Below, one piece after another: positions 39,277-48,336 of a DNA stretch of 64,000 bases. Positions within the stretch are counted from its first letter, which is position 1; each line of letters starts with the position of its first letter. A model generated the notes under the pieces. It searched no databases and was not told the origin of the DNA. It saw nothing but the letters and a program-made list of their open reading frames with translations. Origin of the DNA: Actinomadura fibrosa (GTDB lineage Bacteria > Actinomycetota > Actinomycetes > Streptosporangiales > Streptosporangiaceae); NCBI RefSeq assembly GCF_900659615.1, contig NZ_CAACUY010000016.1, positions 1 through 64,000 of the forward strand, given 5' to 3'. The position numbers and the translations under genes were made by a program.

Positions 39277-39770
39277 GACAAATCACCATGACGCGATCGC
39301 ACATTATGCGAACACTTTCGCAGTTTCCGCCAGGTCCACTCCGGCGCGCTCAGCGTTTCGAACGACTTTGAACATCTTTGCCGTTCATGGCTGTTGAGCG
39401 GCCCAAGGCACCCGGCGGGTGGCGACGCTCTGGCGCGTATCTCCGATCACGCGTAGCGAAACCCCGGGGGCTGTTGGTGCTCGCCGCCGCGGCGGTCGCC
39501 GTGCGTCCGGTCGGAGAGGACGGGCGCGCCATGCCGACGATGATCGGGCATGTCGCTGAGGAGCGGTACAAGCAGTCGGTAACCGAATGGCAGGCGCTGA
39601 AAGCGTGTCTCCCAAGGGCTTGTCGGCTTGCGCTCGCGGACGGATACTGGCGCTCACGGCATGATCCCTTGATCGGGAGCCTGTCGCATTCCGCTCCCCC
39701 GAAAGCTCCCCGCACTTTCGATGCCGCGTGCTGATTCCTTGATCACATCGCAGAGAGTGACAAAGGGACG

Positions 39771-40103
39771 ATGGACGACACCCGCGCAGCCGAAGCGGCC
39801 GACGATCCGCTGCGCCCGCAGTTGCTGCTTCTGATGGCCGGTGCGGTCATCGGCGTCGTGCTCCTGGGCGCGGCGCTGGTCATCGACCTGACCGGCGCCA
39901 ACGATGTGCGGACTCCGGCCGTGCCCACGATGCCCTCCGGAGGCCTGCCCACGATGCCCTCGCAGGGCGTGCCGACGATGCCGAATCTGCCCACCCTCTT
40001 CCCGACCGCGCCGCCCGGCGCGACCGGGGCGCCCACGGAACTGCCGACGAACCTCCCGACGAACCTGCCGAGCATCCCGCAGATCCCGGGAGGTGCACCA
40101 TGA
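39771..40103 (+). CDS. Single-pass membrane protein with PTMP repeats, gene 1 of a coupled cassette
   Basis: 110 residues. A short cytoplasmic segment (1-17) is followed by one membrane helix (18-40) and an extracellular tail made of repeats such as VPTMPSGGLPTMPSQGVPTMP and ELPTNLPTNLP. The tail looks like an unstructured wall-spanning or partner-binding linker. GGGACG precedes the ATG. Its stop overlaps the next start (ATGA), so the two are translated together. I do not recognise the family. Confidence 0.75.
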   Translation: MDDTRAAEAADDPLRPQLLLLMAGAVIGVVLLGAALVIDLTGANDVRTPAVPTMPSGGLPTMPSQGVPTMPNLPTLFPTAPPGATGAPTELPTNLPTNLPSIPQIPGGAP

Positions 40104-41707
40104 CCACCGGTCCTGGCGACACCGGGCCGCCGCGCCGCTGGTCCCCGACCGTTCCGGGCGGCGGGCATCACGGTGCCGCGGGCGGGCCGCCGCAGGCTTC
40201 GGGCGTGTCCGCGGCGCGGGCGGCGGTGCGGAGCGCCGTCCGCGACGACGCGGAGGCTCGTGCGCGGGCGCTGCTGGTCGTCCGGCTGACGATCGCGCTG
40301 TACCTGGCCGAGCTGCTGCTCAACCTCCTCCGCCCGCACGTCCAGCCGCACGAACCCGCGCTGTCGATCTTCGAGCGGACGACGCGCCTGTCGGGGTCCG
40401 TCGGACGGCTGCTGGCCACGCCGAGGACCGTGTTCTGGCTCGTCCTCGCCGGCATCGTGGCCGGCGTCCTGCTCCAGGTGCTGGTCATGGCCACGCGTCC
40501 GGACGAGCGCCGGGCCCGGACGCTGACCTGGCTGACCGTCGCGGTGGTCCTCGGCCCGTTCGGGCTGATCCCGCTCACCGTCATCGCCGAGTATCCGCTC
40601 CAGGCGCTCGCGTGCGTGCCCGGCACCGCGTTCGCGCTGGCGCTGCTGCACTTCGGCCAGCGGTTCTCGCGGATACCGGCGATGATGCTGCTCGCGGCGT
40701 TCGCCTGGGGCGCGCTGGTCGTGTTCGGTCTCGGACGGGCCGCGAGCAACCTCGCCTTCGGCACCCTCTACGGCTTCATGGGCGATGGCGCCCAGAGCGA
40801 CCTCACGCGGCTGGCCGAGCGCCAGTACGACGCGCTGGACGTGGTCGTCGTCCATTCGGGCGTCGTCAACGCGCTGGTCGTCGCGGCGGGCGTCGCCCTG
40901 CTGCTGGTGCTGTTCCGGCATCGCGTCACCGACGCCGTGACCGGTCTGGTCGTCGGCGCCGCCATCGGCCTCGGCTACAACCTCGTCGAGAGCACGCTGA
41001 TCATCCGCCTCTTCGGGACGCTCAGCGCGTTCACCGGCACGACGGGCGGGTTCGAGTACTGGGTCCGCCAGTCGATCGGGCTGCTCGGCGGGCAGGTCGC
41101 GTTCGGCGCCGTTCTCGGCGCCGGGTTCGGCCTGGCGGCGCAGGCGCGGCGGCGCGGCGGGCGCACGCGTGCCGCGCTGGCCGGCCTGGCCGCGGCGATC
41201 TGCGGCGCCATCGCCACCGAGACGCTGGCCGCCTGGCTGTCGCGCATCGTCCACGATCACGTCTCCGTCGGCGGTCCCCTCGACACGCTGGTCGTCTCGC
41301 CGTTCCTCTGGCTGCTTCCGCAGGCGCCGTTCATCGTCGTGGCCGTCCTGCTCCTGGCCGTGGGGACGCGCGCCAGAGCCGCCGCCGCGCGTGACGCAGT
41401 GGCGGCCGAGGCTGCGTCCGGCACGGCCATCACCCGGTGGGAGGCACCGTTCCTGGCCGACCCGGCACTGCGGTTCTGGAGCCTGGTCAGCACGGGACGC
41501 CTGTACGGGCGGGGCTCGGCTCTCGCCCTGCGGCGCCTGCAACTCGCCCAGCTCGACCTCGCAGCCTGGCGCTGGCAGCACCCGGGAGTCCTCGACGGGC
41601 CCGCCAAGGAGGAGGGCGACAGGTTGCGTGCGAGAGTGATGCTGCTGAGGACGCGTCCGGGCATCCGTCCGGCGGCGGCGCCCCGTCCCGGGCAGGTGAC
41701 GCCATGA
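40100..41707 (+). CDS. Polytopic membrane protein, possibly distant PrsW relative, gene 2 of the cassette
   Basis: 535 residues: a Pro/Gly-rich N-terminus (1-45), about nine membrane segments between 55 and 430, and a cytoplasmic C-terminus of about 100 residues rich in Arg and Leu. The segment VVGAAIGLGYNLVESTLI resembles the glutamate-bearing helix of PrsW-type intramembrane proteases, but the histidine motif expected further on is replaced (GGQVAFGAVLGAG). If related, it is probably not an active protease. It overlaps both neighbours by ATGA junctions, which argues for a complex with them. Confidence 0.7.
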   Translation: MTTGPGDTGPPRRWSPTVPGGGHHGAAGGPPQASGVSAARAAVRSAVRDDAEARARALLVVRLTIALYLAELLLNLLRPHVQPHEPALSIFERTTRLSGSVGRLLATPRTVFWLVLAGIVAGVLLQVLVMATRPDERRARTLTWLTVAVVLGPFGLIPLTVIAEYPLQALACVPGTAFALALLHFGQRFSRIPAMMLLAAFAWGALVVFGLGRAASNLAFGTLYGFMGDGAQSDLTRLAERQYDALDVVVVHSGVVNALVVAAGVALLLVLFRHRVTDAVTGLVVGAAIGLGYNLVESTLIIRLFGTLSAFTGTTGGFEYWVRQSIGLLGGQVAFGAVLGAGFGLAAQARRRGGRTRAALAGLAAAICGAIATETLAAWLSRIVHDHVSVGGPLDTLVVSPFLWLLPQAPFIVVAVLLLAVGTRARAAAARDAVAAEAASGTAITRWEAPFLADPALRFWSLVSTGRLYGRGSALALRRLQLAQLDLAAWRWQHPGVLDGPAKEEGDRLRARVMLLRTRPGIRPAAAPRPGQVTP

Positions 41708-42201
41708 CCCGCCGTCCCGCGCGCCGCGCGACCCTGCACCTGTTCGGCCTCCTGCTGGGGACATTGTTCGCGGCCCTCCTCATCCTGCCCCTGACTCCGC
41801 AGCAGGCATCCGCCTGCGACGTCAGCTACGCGTACAGGCCGTCCATCGACCTGGAGCACTTCGGTCGCACGCGCACCTGCTCGACGGGCACGTCCCTCGT
41901 CGGCGTCGCCCTGGTCTCCGTCGTCACGGTCGGGGCTCTGACAGCCACCGGGTTCCTGGTCTACCGGCGCGGTGCCGCGACGGCGGGCACTCCGCCGGGA
42001 CGGTCCGCGCCCGCGCCCGCGCTGGCCGCCTACCTCCAGGCGACGGGCCTCCCCCTGCCCCCGCCGAACCGGCCGCCCGCAGGCGGATACCCACCACCGG
42101 CAGGCGGGCCCCCACCGCCCGCAGGCGGATACCCATCACCAGGCGGATACCCGCCTTCCTATGGGCGCCCTGGAGGCGGCGATGCCGCACCGCCCGGGTA
42201 G
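41704..42201 (+). CDS. Membrane protein with small Cys-containing ectodomain and Pro-rich tail, gene 3 of the cassette
   Basis: 165 residues. A signal/anchor helix (13-31) is followed by a short exterior loop with two cysteines (SACDVSYAYRP and RTCSTG) that could pair, a second helix (56-80), and a cytoplasmic tail of PPAGGYPPPAGG-type repeats. Such Pro/Gly/Tyr tails occur in scaffold-forming membrane proteins. The start overlaps the preceding stop (ATGA) and its last 20 bp overlap the next gene. No family was recognised. Confidence 0.75.
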   Translation: MTRRPARRATLHLFGLLLGTLFAALLILPLTPQQASACDVSYAYRPSIDLEHFGRTRTCSTGTSLVGVALVSVVTVGALTATGFLVYRRGAATAGTPPGRSAPAPALAAYLQATGLPLPPPNRPPAGGYPPPAGGPPPPAGGYPSPGGYPPSYGRPGGGDAAPPG

Positions 42202-44758
42202 GCGCGCCGCCGATGGTCGGTGGCGGAGGCTGGTCGCGCTGTGCGCCGCCGCCCTCCTCGCCTCCATCGCGGCCGCCCCCGGCGCGTCGGCCACCCGTCC
42301 CGCCTCGCCGCTCGGGACCGAACGCGCCGCCGGGACGTCCGCGACCGAGAGCGCTGCCCAAGCACCCGCGCCCGACCCGAAGCATTCGCTCGACCTGGGC
42401 GACCCCGGCCTCCTCTGGACGCCCCGAGGCGAGATCATCATGGAGTGGATCGCCGGGGAAGGCGCGTTCGGCGATCTCGCCGCCACCTACGCCGCCACCT
42501 GGCTGTCCCTCGACGTGCCCGGCCTGTCGGCCGAGGAGCGCACGAAGTACGCCCAGGAACTGGACAGGATCCTCCGTGCCAACTGGGGCAAGAGGGAGGA
42601 GGCGAACACCGGGGTCTCCATCACCACCGCGCAGGCGATCAAGAAGAGCAACCCGAGGCTGTATGAGGAGTTGCTGAAGAACGGTCAGATAAAGGCTGAC
42701 AGCGTCCTGCTGCAAACGGTGGGCCGGAACTGGTCGCAGGCCCCGGACAAGAACAACGGACTGCTCGCGCTGCACGCCGAGGTCATGGCGCTCAAGGCGC
42801 AGGTCTGGGCGAAGTACATCGTGGCGGCGCTGAAGGCGGGGAAGTCGGAGGCGGACATCGCGAAGTCCCTCCGCACCCTGGACCAGGAACTGATCAAACT
42901 GGGCGAGGGCCCGGCCTACCGGAAACGGCTGGAACAAGCCTTCACGTCCTCGGACGGCGTCAGCGTCAGCTCCTCGCGGCTCTCCAAAGGGGACTTGGTC
43001 GTCCGGCAACCGTGCGCAGGCAGATGCAGCACGATCGCCGAGGACGTCGACTATGTCGTCCCCACCCAGAAGCTCTCGGACGTCGTCGTCGGCCTCGCCT
43101 ACGCGCAAGCGGCGATGCGCTTCATCGACCGGGCGGCCGCACAGAACGACGAGGCACAGGCAACCACGTGGGTGAACAACCTCCAGACCGTCGCGAAAAG
43201 GCTCCAGGAGTACTACACGGCGAACCAGAGCGGGAGCCTGGACAAGGTCGCGCGGGCGCGCGGGGCTTGGCGCCTGATGAACGAGATGCTCAAGCAGGAG
43301 GATTTCCAGCTGCGCTTCAACCAGCGACCGAAGGCGATCGCCACCAAGGTCCACGGCGTGCGTTACGCGCTGCAAAAGAACATCGGCGAGTCGGAGCAGC
43401 AGGTCCAGCAACGAGCCGACCAGGCGCGGAAAGAGGCGGAGAAGGCGAAGAAGAAGGCCGCCGAGAACGCCGGGGCGAACCCGACGTGCGCGGTGTCGAT
43501 GGCTCGTCCGCGCACGGGACCTGCGATGGCCGTCTTCGCACCGGCCCGGAGATGCGGTGGCAGTGGAAAGGAGGGCGGGCTCATCGAGGGGCTCGCTTCC
43601 AGCGGCCTCGGCGGCGTCGACTTCACCACGTTGCAGATGCGCTACATGTCCGACGACGGGAGCGGCATCAAGTACGCCTTCTCGGCACAGGCCGCGTCTC
43701 CCGGCCTCAGCCAGGACTTCGGAGCCGGCCTCGACGCCTACGTGAACAGCACCGCCGATCTGCGGACCTGGCTGGTGCTGGATCCGGACAAGTTCTGGGT
43801 CAACCTCAACCCCGACGAGCCGGAGCGCATCATCGATCCCGCGCTCGGGCAGACGAACGCCGGGAAGGCCCTGCTCGAAGCCGACTACCAGATGAAGCGC
43901 ACCGAGGGGAGGCTGCTCGATCCGAAGACCGATCTGGGCGCGAGGTACTGGGACGAGGTGGAGGGCACGTGCGTCTCCTCGCGCTCCTGGATCGTCCCCG
44001 GCGATGTCGAGGTCCGGGAGAAGGGCTCGTCCCTCTACGTCCTGAAGGCCGAGCTCTCGGTGAAGACGAAGGCGGACCGCATCGCCAACGCCGGGAAGCT
44101 GGCGTGCACCCCGGATTCGGCGAGCGAGGCGCACAACGAGCAGTTGGAACGGCGGCTGGTCCTCCCCGAGGTCATCAAGGCCGTCAACACCGCGCCCGAG
44201 TACGCACCGATACGCCGCGCCTTCCTGGCGCGCGTCATCGCGCAGTGGATCCGCGAACGGCACCGGAGCGGCCACCGGACGTCCTTCGACGGCCTGATCG
44301 ACTCGGGCGACATCGGCCCGGCGAAGCTGGACGACGGCTGGCGGCCGCGGCAGGTGTACGACTCCTTCGTCCACTCCGTGCAGAACGGCGATTTCAGCTA
44401 CACGCAGACCGAGGAGCGGGGCGGCGTGAGGTACGTCCGGCACATGACGATCGGGGGCGTCGACTTCAGCAGGATCCCGATGAACGGAGTCAGCGCAGCG
44501 CAGATGGACCAGCGGCAGCCGCGGCTGTCGGAGACGGTCGACGCGTCCGCGGACCACCCCGCCACGGCGTCCGACGGCTCGGTCTGGCTGGGCGACGGGG
44601 TGACGATGCCCAAGGAGGGCCTGTGGACGCGGACGTCGGGGAGCGTGCGCGCGTTCGCGTCCGGACGCACCGGCATCGCCGTCATCATCGTGGGGGCGTT
44701 CGTCGTGGTCACCTTCGGCCTCCGCGCCGGTTCCGCAAGGACGCGTCGGACCTCCTGA
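42182..44758 (+). CDS. Large secreted, C-terminally anchored protein, gene 4 of the cassette
   Basis: 858 residues from ATG 42182, with GGAGG 5 nt upstream inside the previous gene. A signal peptide occupies 1-37 (LVALCAAALLASIAAAPGASA). A long alpha-helical ectodomain follows, including a Lys/Glu/Ala-rich coiled coil around 410-435 (RKEAEKAKKKAAENAG), a Cys-containing insert (TCAVSMA, RRCGGSG) and the motif GGVDFTTLQMRYMSD near 475. A membrane helix (IAVIIVGAFVVVTFGL) lies about 15 residues from the C-terminus, ending in a basic tail. It is the largest product of the four-gene unit and presumably the functional surface protein. Function unknown. Confidence 0.8.
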   Translation: MPHRPGRRAADGRWRRLVALCAAALLASIAAAPGASATRPASPLGTERAAGTSATESAAQAPAPDPKHSLDLGDPGLLWTPRGEIIMEWIAGEGAFGDLAATYAATWLSLDVPGLSAEERTKYAQELDRILRANWGKREEANTGVSITTAQAIKKSNPRLYEELLKNGQIKADSVLLQTVGRNWSQAPDKNNGLLALHAEVMALKAQVWAKYIVAALKAGKSEADIAKSLRTLDQELIKLGEGPAYRKRLEQAFTSSDGVSVSSSRLSKGDLVVRQPCAGRCSTIAEDVDYVVPTQKLSDVVVGLAYAQAAMRFIDRAAAQNDEAQATTWVNNLQTVAKRLQEYYTANQSGSLDKVARARGAWRLMNEMLKQEDFQLRFNQRPKAIATKVHGVRYALQKNIGESEQQVQQRADQARKEAEKAKKKAAENAGANPTCAVSMARPRTGPAMAVFAPARRCGGSGKEGGLIEGLASSGLGGVDFTTLQMRYMSDDGSGIKYAFSAQAASPGLSQDFGAGLDAYVNSTADLRTWLVLDPDKFWVNLNPDEPERIIDPALGQTNAGKALLEADYQMKRTEGRLLDPKTDLGARYWDEVEGTCVSSRSWIVPGDVEVREKGSSLYVLKAELSVKTKADRIANAGKLACTPDSASEAHNEQLERRLVLPEVIKAVNTAPEYAPIRRAFLARVIAQWIRERHRSGHRTSFDGLIDSGDIGPAKLDDGWRPRQVYDSFVHSVQNGDFSYTQTEERGGVRYVRHMTIGGVDFSRIPMNGVSAAQMDQRQPRLSETVDASADHPATASDGSVWLGDGVTMPKEGLWTRTSGSVRAFASGRTGIAVIIVGAFVVVTFGLRAGSARTRRTS

Positions 44759-44788
44759 TTCCCTCGGAGGAGACCGTGTCGCCGGCGG

Positions 44789-44805
44789 CCGCCTCGCGGA
44801 GGCGG
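44789..44805. terminator. Short hairpin between convergent genes
   Basis: CCGCCTC-GCG-GAGGCGG gives a 7-bp stem with a 3-nt loop in the 47-bp gap between the cassette and the converging lipase gene; it could terminate both. Confidence 0.5.
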
Positions 44806-46290
44806 TCAGGGCAGGCGCGGGAGGTTCGCGCAGTTGCCGGGCGCGGACCGGCCGTTGAGGCGGTCCTTGAGCCAGGCGATGGCGTCGCCCTGGTCGGTCA
44901 GCAGCGGAGCCAGGTGGTTGGTCAGGAGCCCGTCGCCCAGGTTGGGCAGCGAGACCGGCCGGTAGGTGACCTTGGCGCCCTTGGCGCACCAGTCGGCGGC
45001 CAGCCGGCGCGACTGGGCGTGCACCACGATGTCGTCCAGGACGCCGGTGGTGACGCGGACGGGCGCGGCGGGCCGCAGCGTCCCGATGCGTTCGCGCGCG
45101 AGGACCTGCTGCGCGGTGGGCGTGGTCGCGATGATCTGCCCGAGCGAGCGGCCGTCGGTGGTCCACTGGCCGCTTCTGGAGAAGCCGTAGCGGAGGATGG
45201 CGTCACCGACGCACATGGTGGACAGGTCCTTGAGCGCCGCGCGGCCCGTGGCGCTGATGTGGCCGTCGACGACCTTCTTCAGCGCCGGGTAGTTCTGCGA
45301 GAGGCCGTTGATCGACCACCCGAGGGCGCCCGCGAGGGCACTCCCCTCGATGCCCTTGATCACGGCGGCGAGGTCGGCGGGAGGAGCACCGGCGTAGGCG
45401 CCGGCGAGGTGCAGCTCGGGCGCGTAGCGGGGCTGGAGCTCGGCCGCGGCGGCACTCGCGCCGCCACCCTGGCTGTACCCGTACAGGCCGATCCGGGACG
45501 TACCGGTCAGCGAGGTGCCGGGCAGCCGGAACGCGGCGCGGGCGGCGTCCAGAAGAGCGTGGGCCTGGTCGAACCGCTCGGCGTAGGTGTGGACGCGGTC
45601 GGTCGCGCCGAGCCCGACGTAGTCGGTGACCACGACGGCGACGCCCTCGCTGAGCAGCCGGTAGATCCCGATGTCCTCGTAGCCGGCCGAGATGGTCTGG
45701 CCGTTGAAGGTGAGCGGGTTCTCCAAGGCCAGGGACGGCGCGCACTGGTCGCCTTGGCCCATGGTGCCCGTCGCCAGCGCGACCAGCGGCCGCGGTCCGC
45801 TGCCCCGCCACTTCGCGGTCGGCTCGACATAGGCGCCGGTGACGGCGACCGCCTTGCCGTTGGCGTCGGTGGACTTGTACATCAATCGGATCGCCTTGCC
45901 GGGCAGCGGCCCCTTCACGTCGGACAGGGTCAGCGCGAGCGGCAGCCGCTCGGTCCGGATGAGGGCGCCGTTACGGTCCGGGAGCCGCTTCGGCGGGTCG
46001 TAGAAGGCGGGGATCGTCACGCCGCGCGACACCTCCCGGGGGACCGCCGCCGCTGACGCGGTCAGCGGGGCCACCAGCAGGACGGCGGCCGTCAGCCCTC
46101 CGGCGGCGGGCAGTATCCGGCCGCCGGCCACCGAGCCGGGCACGGCGATCCCGAACCACCGGCGGCGCGCCCCGGTCCGACGAACGGCATCGGTGGGACG
46201 TTCGGCGGCGACCCGTGGCGTCCCCTGGCCGTCTCGCGCATCCCCCGCCGCGTCCTGCGACCCCGTCCTACCTGTCATCGGCCCACCCAT
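44806..46290 (-). CDS. Secretory lipase (LIP family)
   Basis: 494 residues of the fungal/actinobacterial secretory lipase family. A long N-terminal segment ends in a hydrophobic export helix (about 70-88, ending TASAAAVPREV). The nucleophile is in GYSQGG, the acid is likely in VLDDIV and the histidine in LTNHLAPL. The family hydrolyses esters outside the cell. ATG 46290 is chosen because GGGGA lies just upstream; an ATG 33 nt earlier lacks a site. Two further ATGs downstream leave the exact N-terminus uncertain. It is monocistronic. Confidence 0.88.
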   Translation of the reverse strand: MGGPMTGRTGSQDAAGDARDGQGTPRVAAERPTDAVRRTGARRRWFGIAVPGSVAGGRILPAAGGLTAAVLLVAPLTASAAAVPREVSRGVTIPAFYDPPKRLPDRNGALIRTERLPLALTLSDVKGPLPGKAIRLMYKSTDANGKAVAVTGAYVEPTAKWRGSGPRPLVALATGTMGQGDQCAPSLALENPLTFNGQTISAGYEDIGIYRLLSEGVAVVVTDYVGLGATDRVHTYAERFDQAHALLDAARAAFRLPGTSLTGTSRIGLYGYSQGGGASAAAAELQPRYAPELHLAGAYAGAPPADLAAVIKGIEGSALAGALGWSINGLSQNYPALKKVVDGHISATGRAALKDLSTMCVGDAILRYGFSRSGQWTTDGRSLGQIIATTPTAQQVLARERIGTLRPAAPVRVTTGVLDDIVVHAQSRRLAADWCAKGAKVTYRPVSLPNLGDGLLTNHLAPLLTDQGDAIAWLKDRLNGRSAPGNCANLPRLP

Positions 46291-46368
46291 GTTCCCCGCC
46301 AGTAAGTTTCTGATGGGTAACATAAGGGATCACTTACGGACGCCGCAAGAGTCTCGTCAGGACGATTT

Positions 46369-48336
46369 TCACTTTCTTAAGCCCCCGCGCCCCGGCACTA
46401 CCTGCGGGGATGTCGCGAGGAACTCCTCCATTGCGGTTCTGGCGTCTTGTAGCGCGGCGTGCATGGAGGGGATGCCGGTCGTGGCCTCGCCCACGATGCG
46501 GATCCGGTACGCGGTCGCATCGGTCGGCGTTGCTCGCGGCGGCGGGGCCGGTAGCACGCCGTGCGAAACGAGGACGGGCCCGTGGGTCGGAACGGTTCTC
46601 CGGCCGTTCGGTCCGTCCACCACCAGGTAATCCGTCGCTATCCGCCGGACGCGGTGCCGGAGCAGGATGCGGACTCGGGGGTTCTCCGTCAGGCGGGTCT
46701 CGGTGAGCATCCTCGCCCGGGGCCCGACCTCGGGTGCCAGCGCCTCCCGCGCGGTGATGATCTGCACCTCGCTACCGTGAGCGGCGAGATGGTCGGCGAC
46801 GGCCATCGCGGTCTGGTCGGCGCCCCAGATCGTGCATCGCTCCGGCGGTACGGACGGCTGCCGCAGCCAATGCCTGATGTCGATGACGTGCGGCAGGTCG
46901 GCTCCGTCGACGTCCGGGACGCGCGGTCTCCCGCCGGTGGCGATGACGACGTTCTCGGGACGGAGCCTGGCGATGAGGTCGCCGTCGCCGTTGGTACCGG
47001 CGCGGACGGCGACGTCGAGGCGTTGCAGTTCGCTCGCGTACCAGTCGATGACGCGGCGGTATTCGGGGTTGCAGGTGAGTCCGGCGGCGAGGAGGAACTG
47101 GCCGCCCAGCTCCGCGTCGCGTTCGATGAGGTGGACCTTCCGCCCGTGCTCGGCGGCGAGGCGGGCCGCCTCCATTCCCGCGGGGCCGCCCCCGATGACG
47201 ACCACTCCGCCCGTGCGTGGCTGGTGCCGCGGCCGCCGGGACGGCTCGCGGGTGAGCGCGCCCGCGTCCGGGTTCACCGTGCACGGGACGGGCGCGCCGC
47301 CGTGCAGGCTGTCGATGCACAGATTGCAGGCGATGCAGGGACGGAACGGGGCGCCGTCGAGCACGCGGCGGGGCCAGCGCGGATCGGCGTGCAGCGCACG
47401 CGCCATGCTGACGAAGTCGGCCTTGCCGCCGGCAACGATGTCGTGCGCGACGTGCGGGACGTTGATCCTGCCCGCGACACCGACGGGCGGGCCCAGCCGC
47501 CGGTAGGGCGCGGCGTGTTCGGCCAGCAGGCCCGGTTGCCACTCCCCCGGCTGCACCATCCACTGCGCGGCCTCGTAGTTGCCCGCCGAGACGTCGATGA
47601 AGTCGAGGGCTCCGGCGGGGAGCGAGCCGATCAGCTCCAGGGTCCGTGCCGCGTCGAGCCCTACGGGCACGCCTTCAAAGGCGGAGATCCGGATGCCGAT
47701 GGCGAGTTCCGGCGCCGCGTCCCGGACGGCCTCCAGGACGAGTGCGAGGAAGCGGAGCGGCTCGCCGAACTCGTCCGACCGGAGGTTGGTCATCGGCGAG
47801 AGGAATTGGTGCACCAGGTAGCCGTGCGCGGCGTGGACCGACAGGACGTCGACGCCCGCGTCGCGGCAGCGGGCCGCGGCCGCCGCGTAGGTCTCGATGA
47901 GGTCGTGGATCTCCTCCCGTCCGAGGACGCGCGGCATGTCACCGCCCGCGGGGAGACACGGGACCGCGGAGGGTGCGACGGGAGGCGCTCCGCTGATCCG
48001 ACGCCGCACAGTGCGGCCGCCGTGGTTGAGCTCGACGCCCGACTTCGCGCCGTGGCGGTGCGCCGCGTCCGCCATGGCCGCGAGCCCGGGGACGTGGCGC
48101 GCCTCGGCCACGCCGAGCTGGCGCGGACGCCCTTTGCCGTCGGCACGGACGTAGGCGGCCTCGCTGAAGACCAGAGCCGCTCCGCCTTCGGCCCGCGCCT
48201 CCAGGTAGCCGAGGTAGGCGTCCGTCGGTTCGCCCTCGGCCGTGCAGTAGTTGCGCTCCATCGGCGCGCAGACGATCCGGTTCCTGAGCTCGACCGGGCC
48301 GATGGCCAGCGGCTCGAAGAGCGCCGGATACCTCAC
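46369..48336 (-). CDS. Old Yellow Enzyme/2,4-dienoyl-CoA reductase-type flavoenzyme (FMN, Fe-S, FAD)
   Basis: 655 residues in the FadH layout: an N-terminal FMN barrel (1-345; PALFEPLAIGPVELRNRIV, HAAHGYLVHQFLSP), a 4Fe-4S cysteine cluster (CIACNLCIDSLHGGAPVPC), then an FAD/NAD(P)-binding half (GGVVVIGGGPAGMEAA). Relatives reduce enals or act as electron-transfer flavoenzymes; a related type accompanies mycofactocin operons in mycobacteria. The GTG start overlaps the stop of the AroQ-like gene (GTGA), making it the last gene of the pqq operon. That suggests a function tied to PQQ, perhaps reoxidation or a maturation step, but this is inference. Confidence 0.88.
   Translation of the reverse strand: MRYPALFEPLAIGPVELRNRIVCAPMERNYCTAEGEPTDAYLGYLEARAEGGAALVFSEAAYVRADGKGRPRQLGVAEARHVPGLAAMADAAHRHGAKSGVELNHGGRTVRRRISGAPPVAPSAVPCLPAGGDMPRVLGREEIHDLIETYAAAAARCRDAGVDVLSVHAAHGYLVHQFLSPMTNLRSDEFGEPLRFLALVLEAVRDAAPELAIGIRISAFEGVPVGLDAARTLELIGSLPAGALDFIDVSAGNYEAAQWMVQPGEWQPGLLAEHAAPYRRLGPPVGVAGRINVPHVAHDIVAGGKADFVSMARALHADPRWPRRVLDGAPFRPCIACNLCIDSLHGGAPVPCTVNPDAGALTREPSRRPRHQPRTGGVVVIGGGPAGMEAARLAAEHGRKVHLIERDAELGGQFLLAAGLTCNPEYRRVIDWYASELQRLDVAVRAGTNGDGDLIARLRPENVVIATGGRPRVPDVDGADLPHVIDIRHWLRQPSVPPERCTIWGADQTAMAVADHLAAHGSEVQIITAREALAPEVGPRARMLTETRLTENPRVRILLRHRVRRIATDYLVVDGPNGRRTVPTHGPVLVSHGVLPAPPPRATPTDATAYRIRIVGEATTGIPSMHAALQDARTAMEEFLATSPQVVPGRGGLRK

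Larger units (their letters stand above)
38779..39770. other. Nearly 1 kb without an intact gene
   Basis: This stretch contains a LysE-like N-terminal relic (39172-39228) and an orphan palindrome (39262-39276), listed separately. A plus-strand frame at 39387-39734 (starting MAVERPKAPGG) could encode about 115 residues, but has no recognised family and drifts in composition. The rest shows no feature. Confidence 0.5.

Noticed and set aside
38816-39304. 162-codon minus-strand frame as an intact gene
   Set aside because: Only short segments resemble a LysE-type exporter and they are in a broken context; treated as part of a relic.
39378-39734. 118-codon plus-strand frame
   Set aside because: Weak start context and no motif; lies in a decayed region and may be chance.
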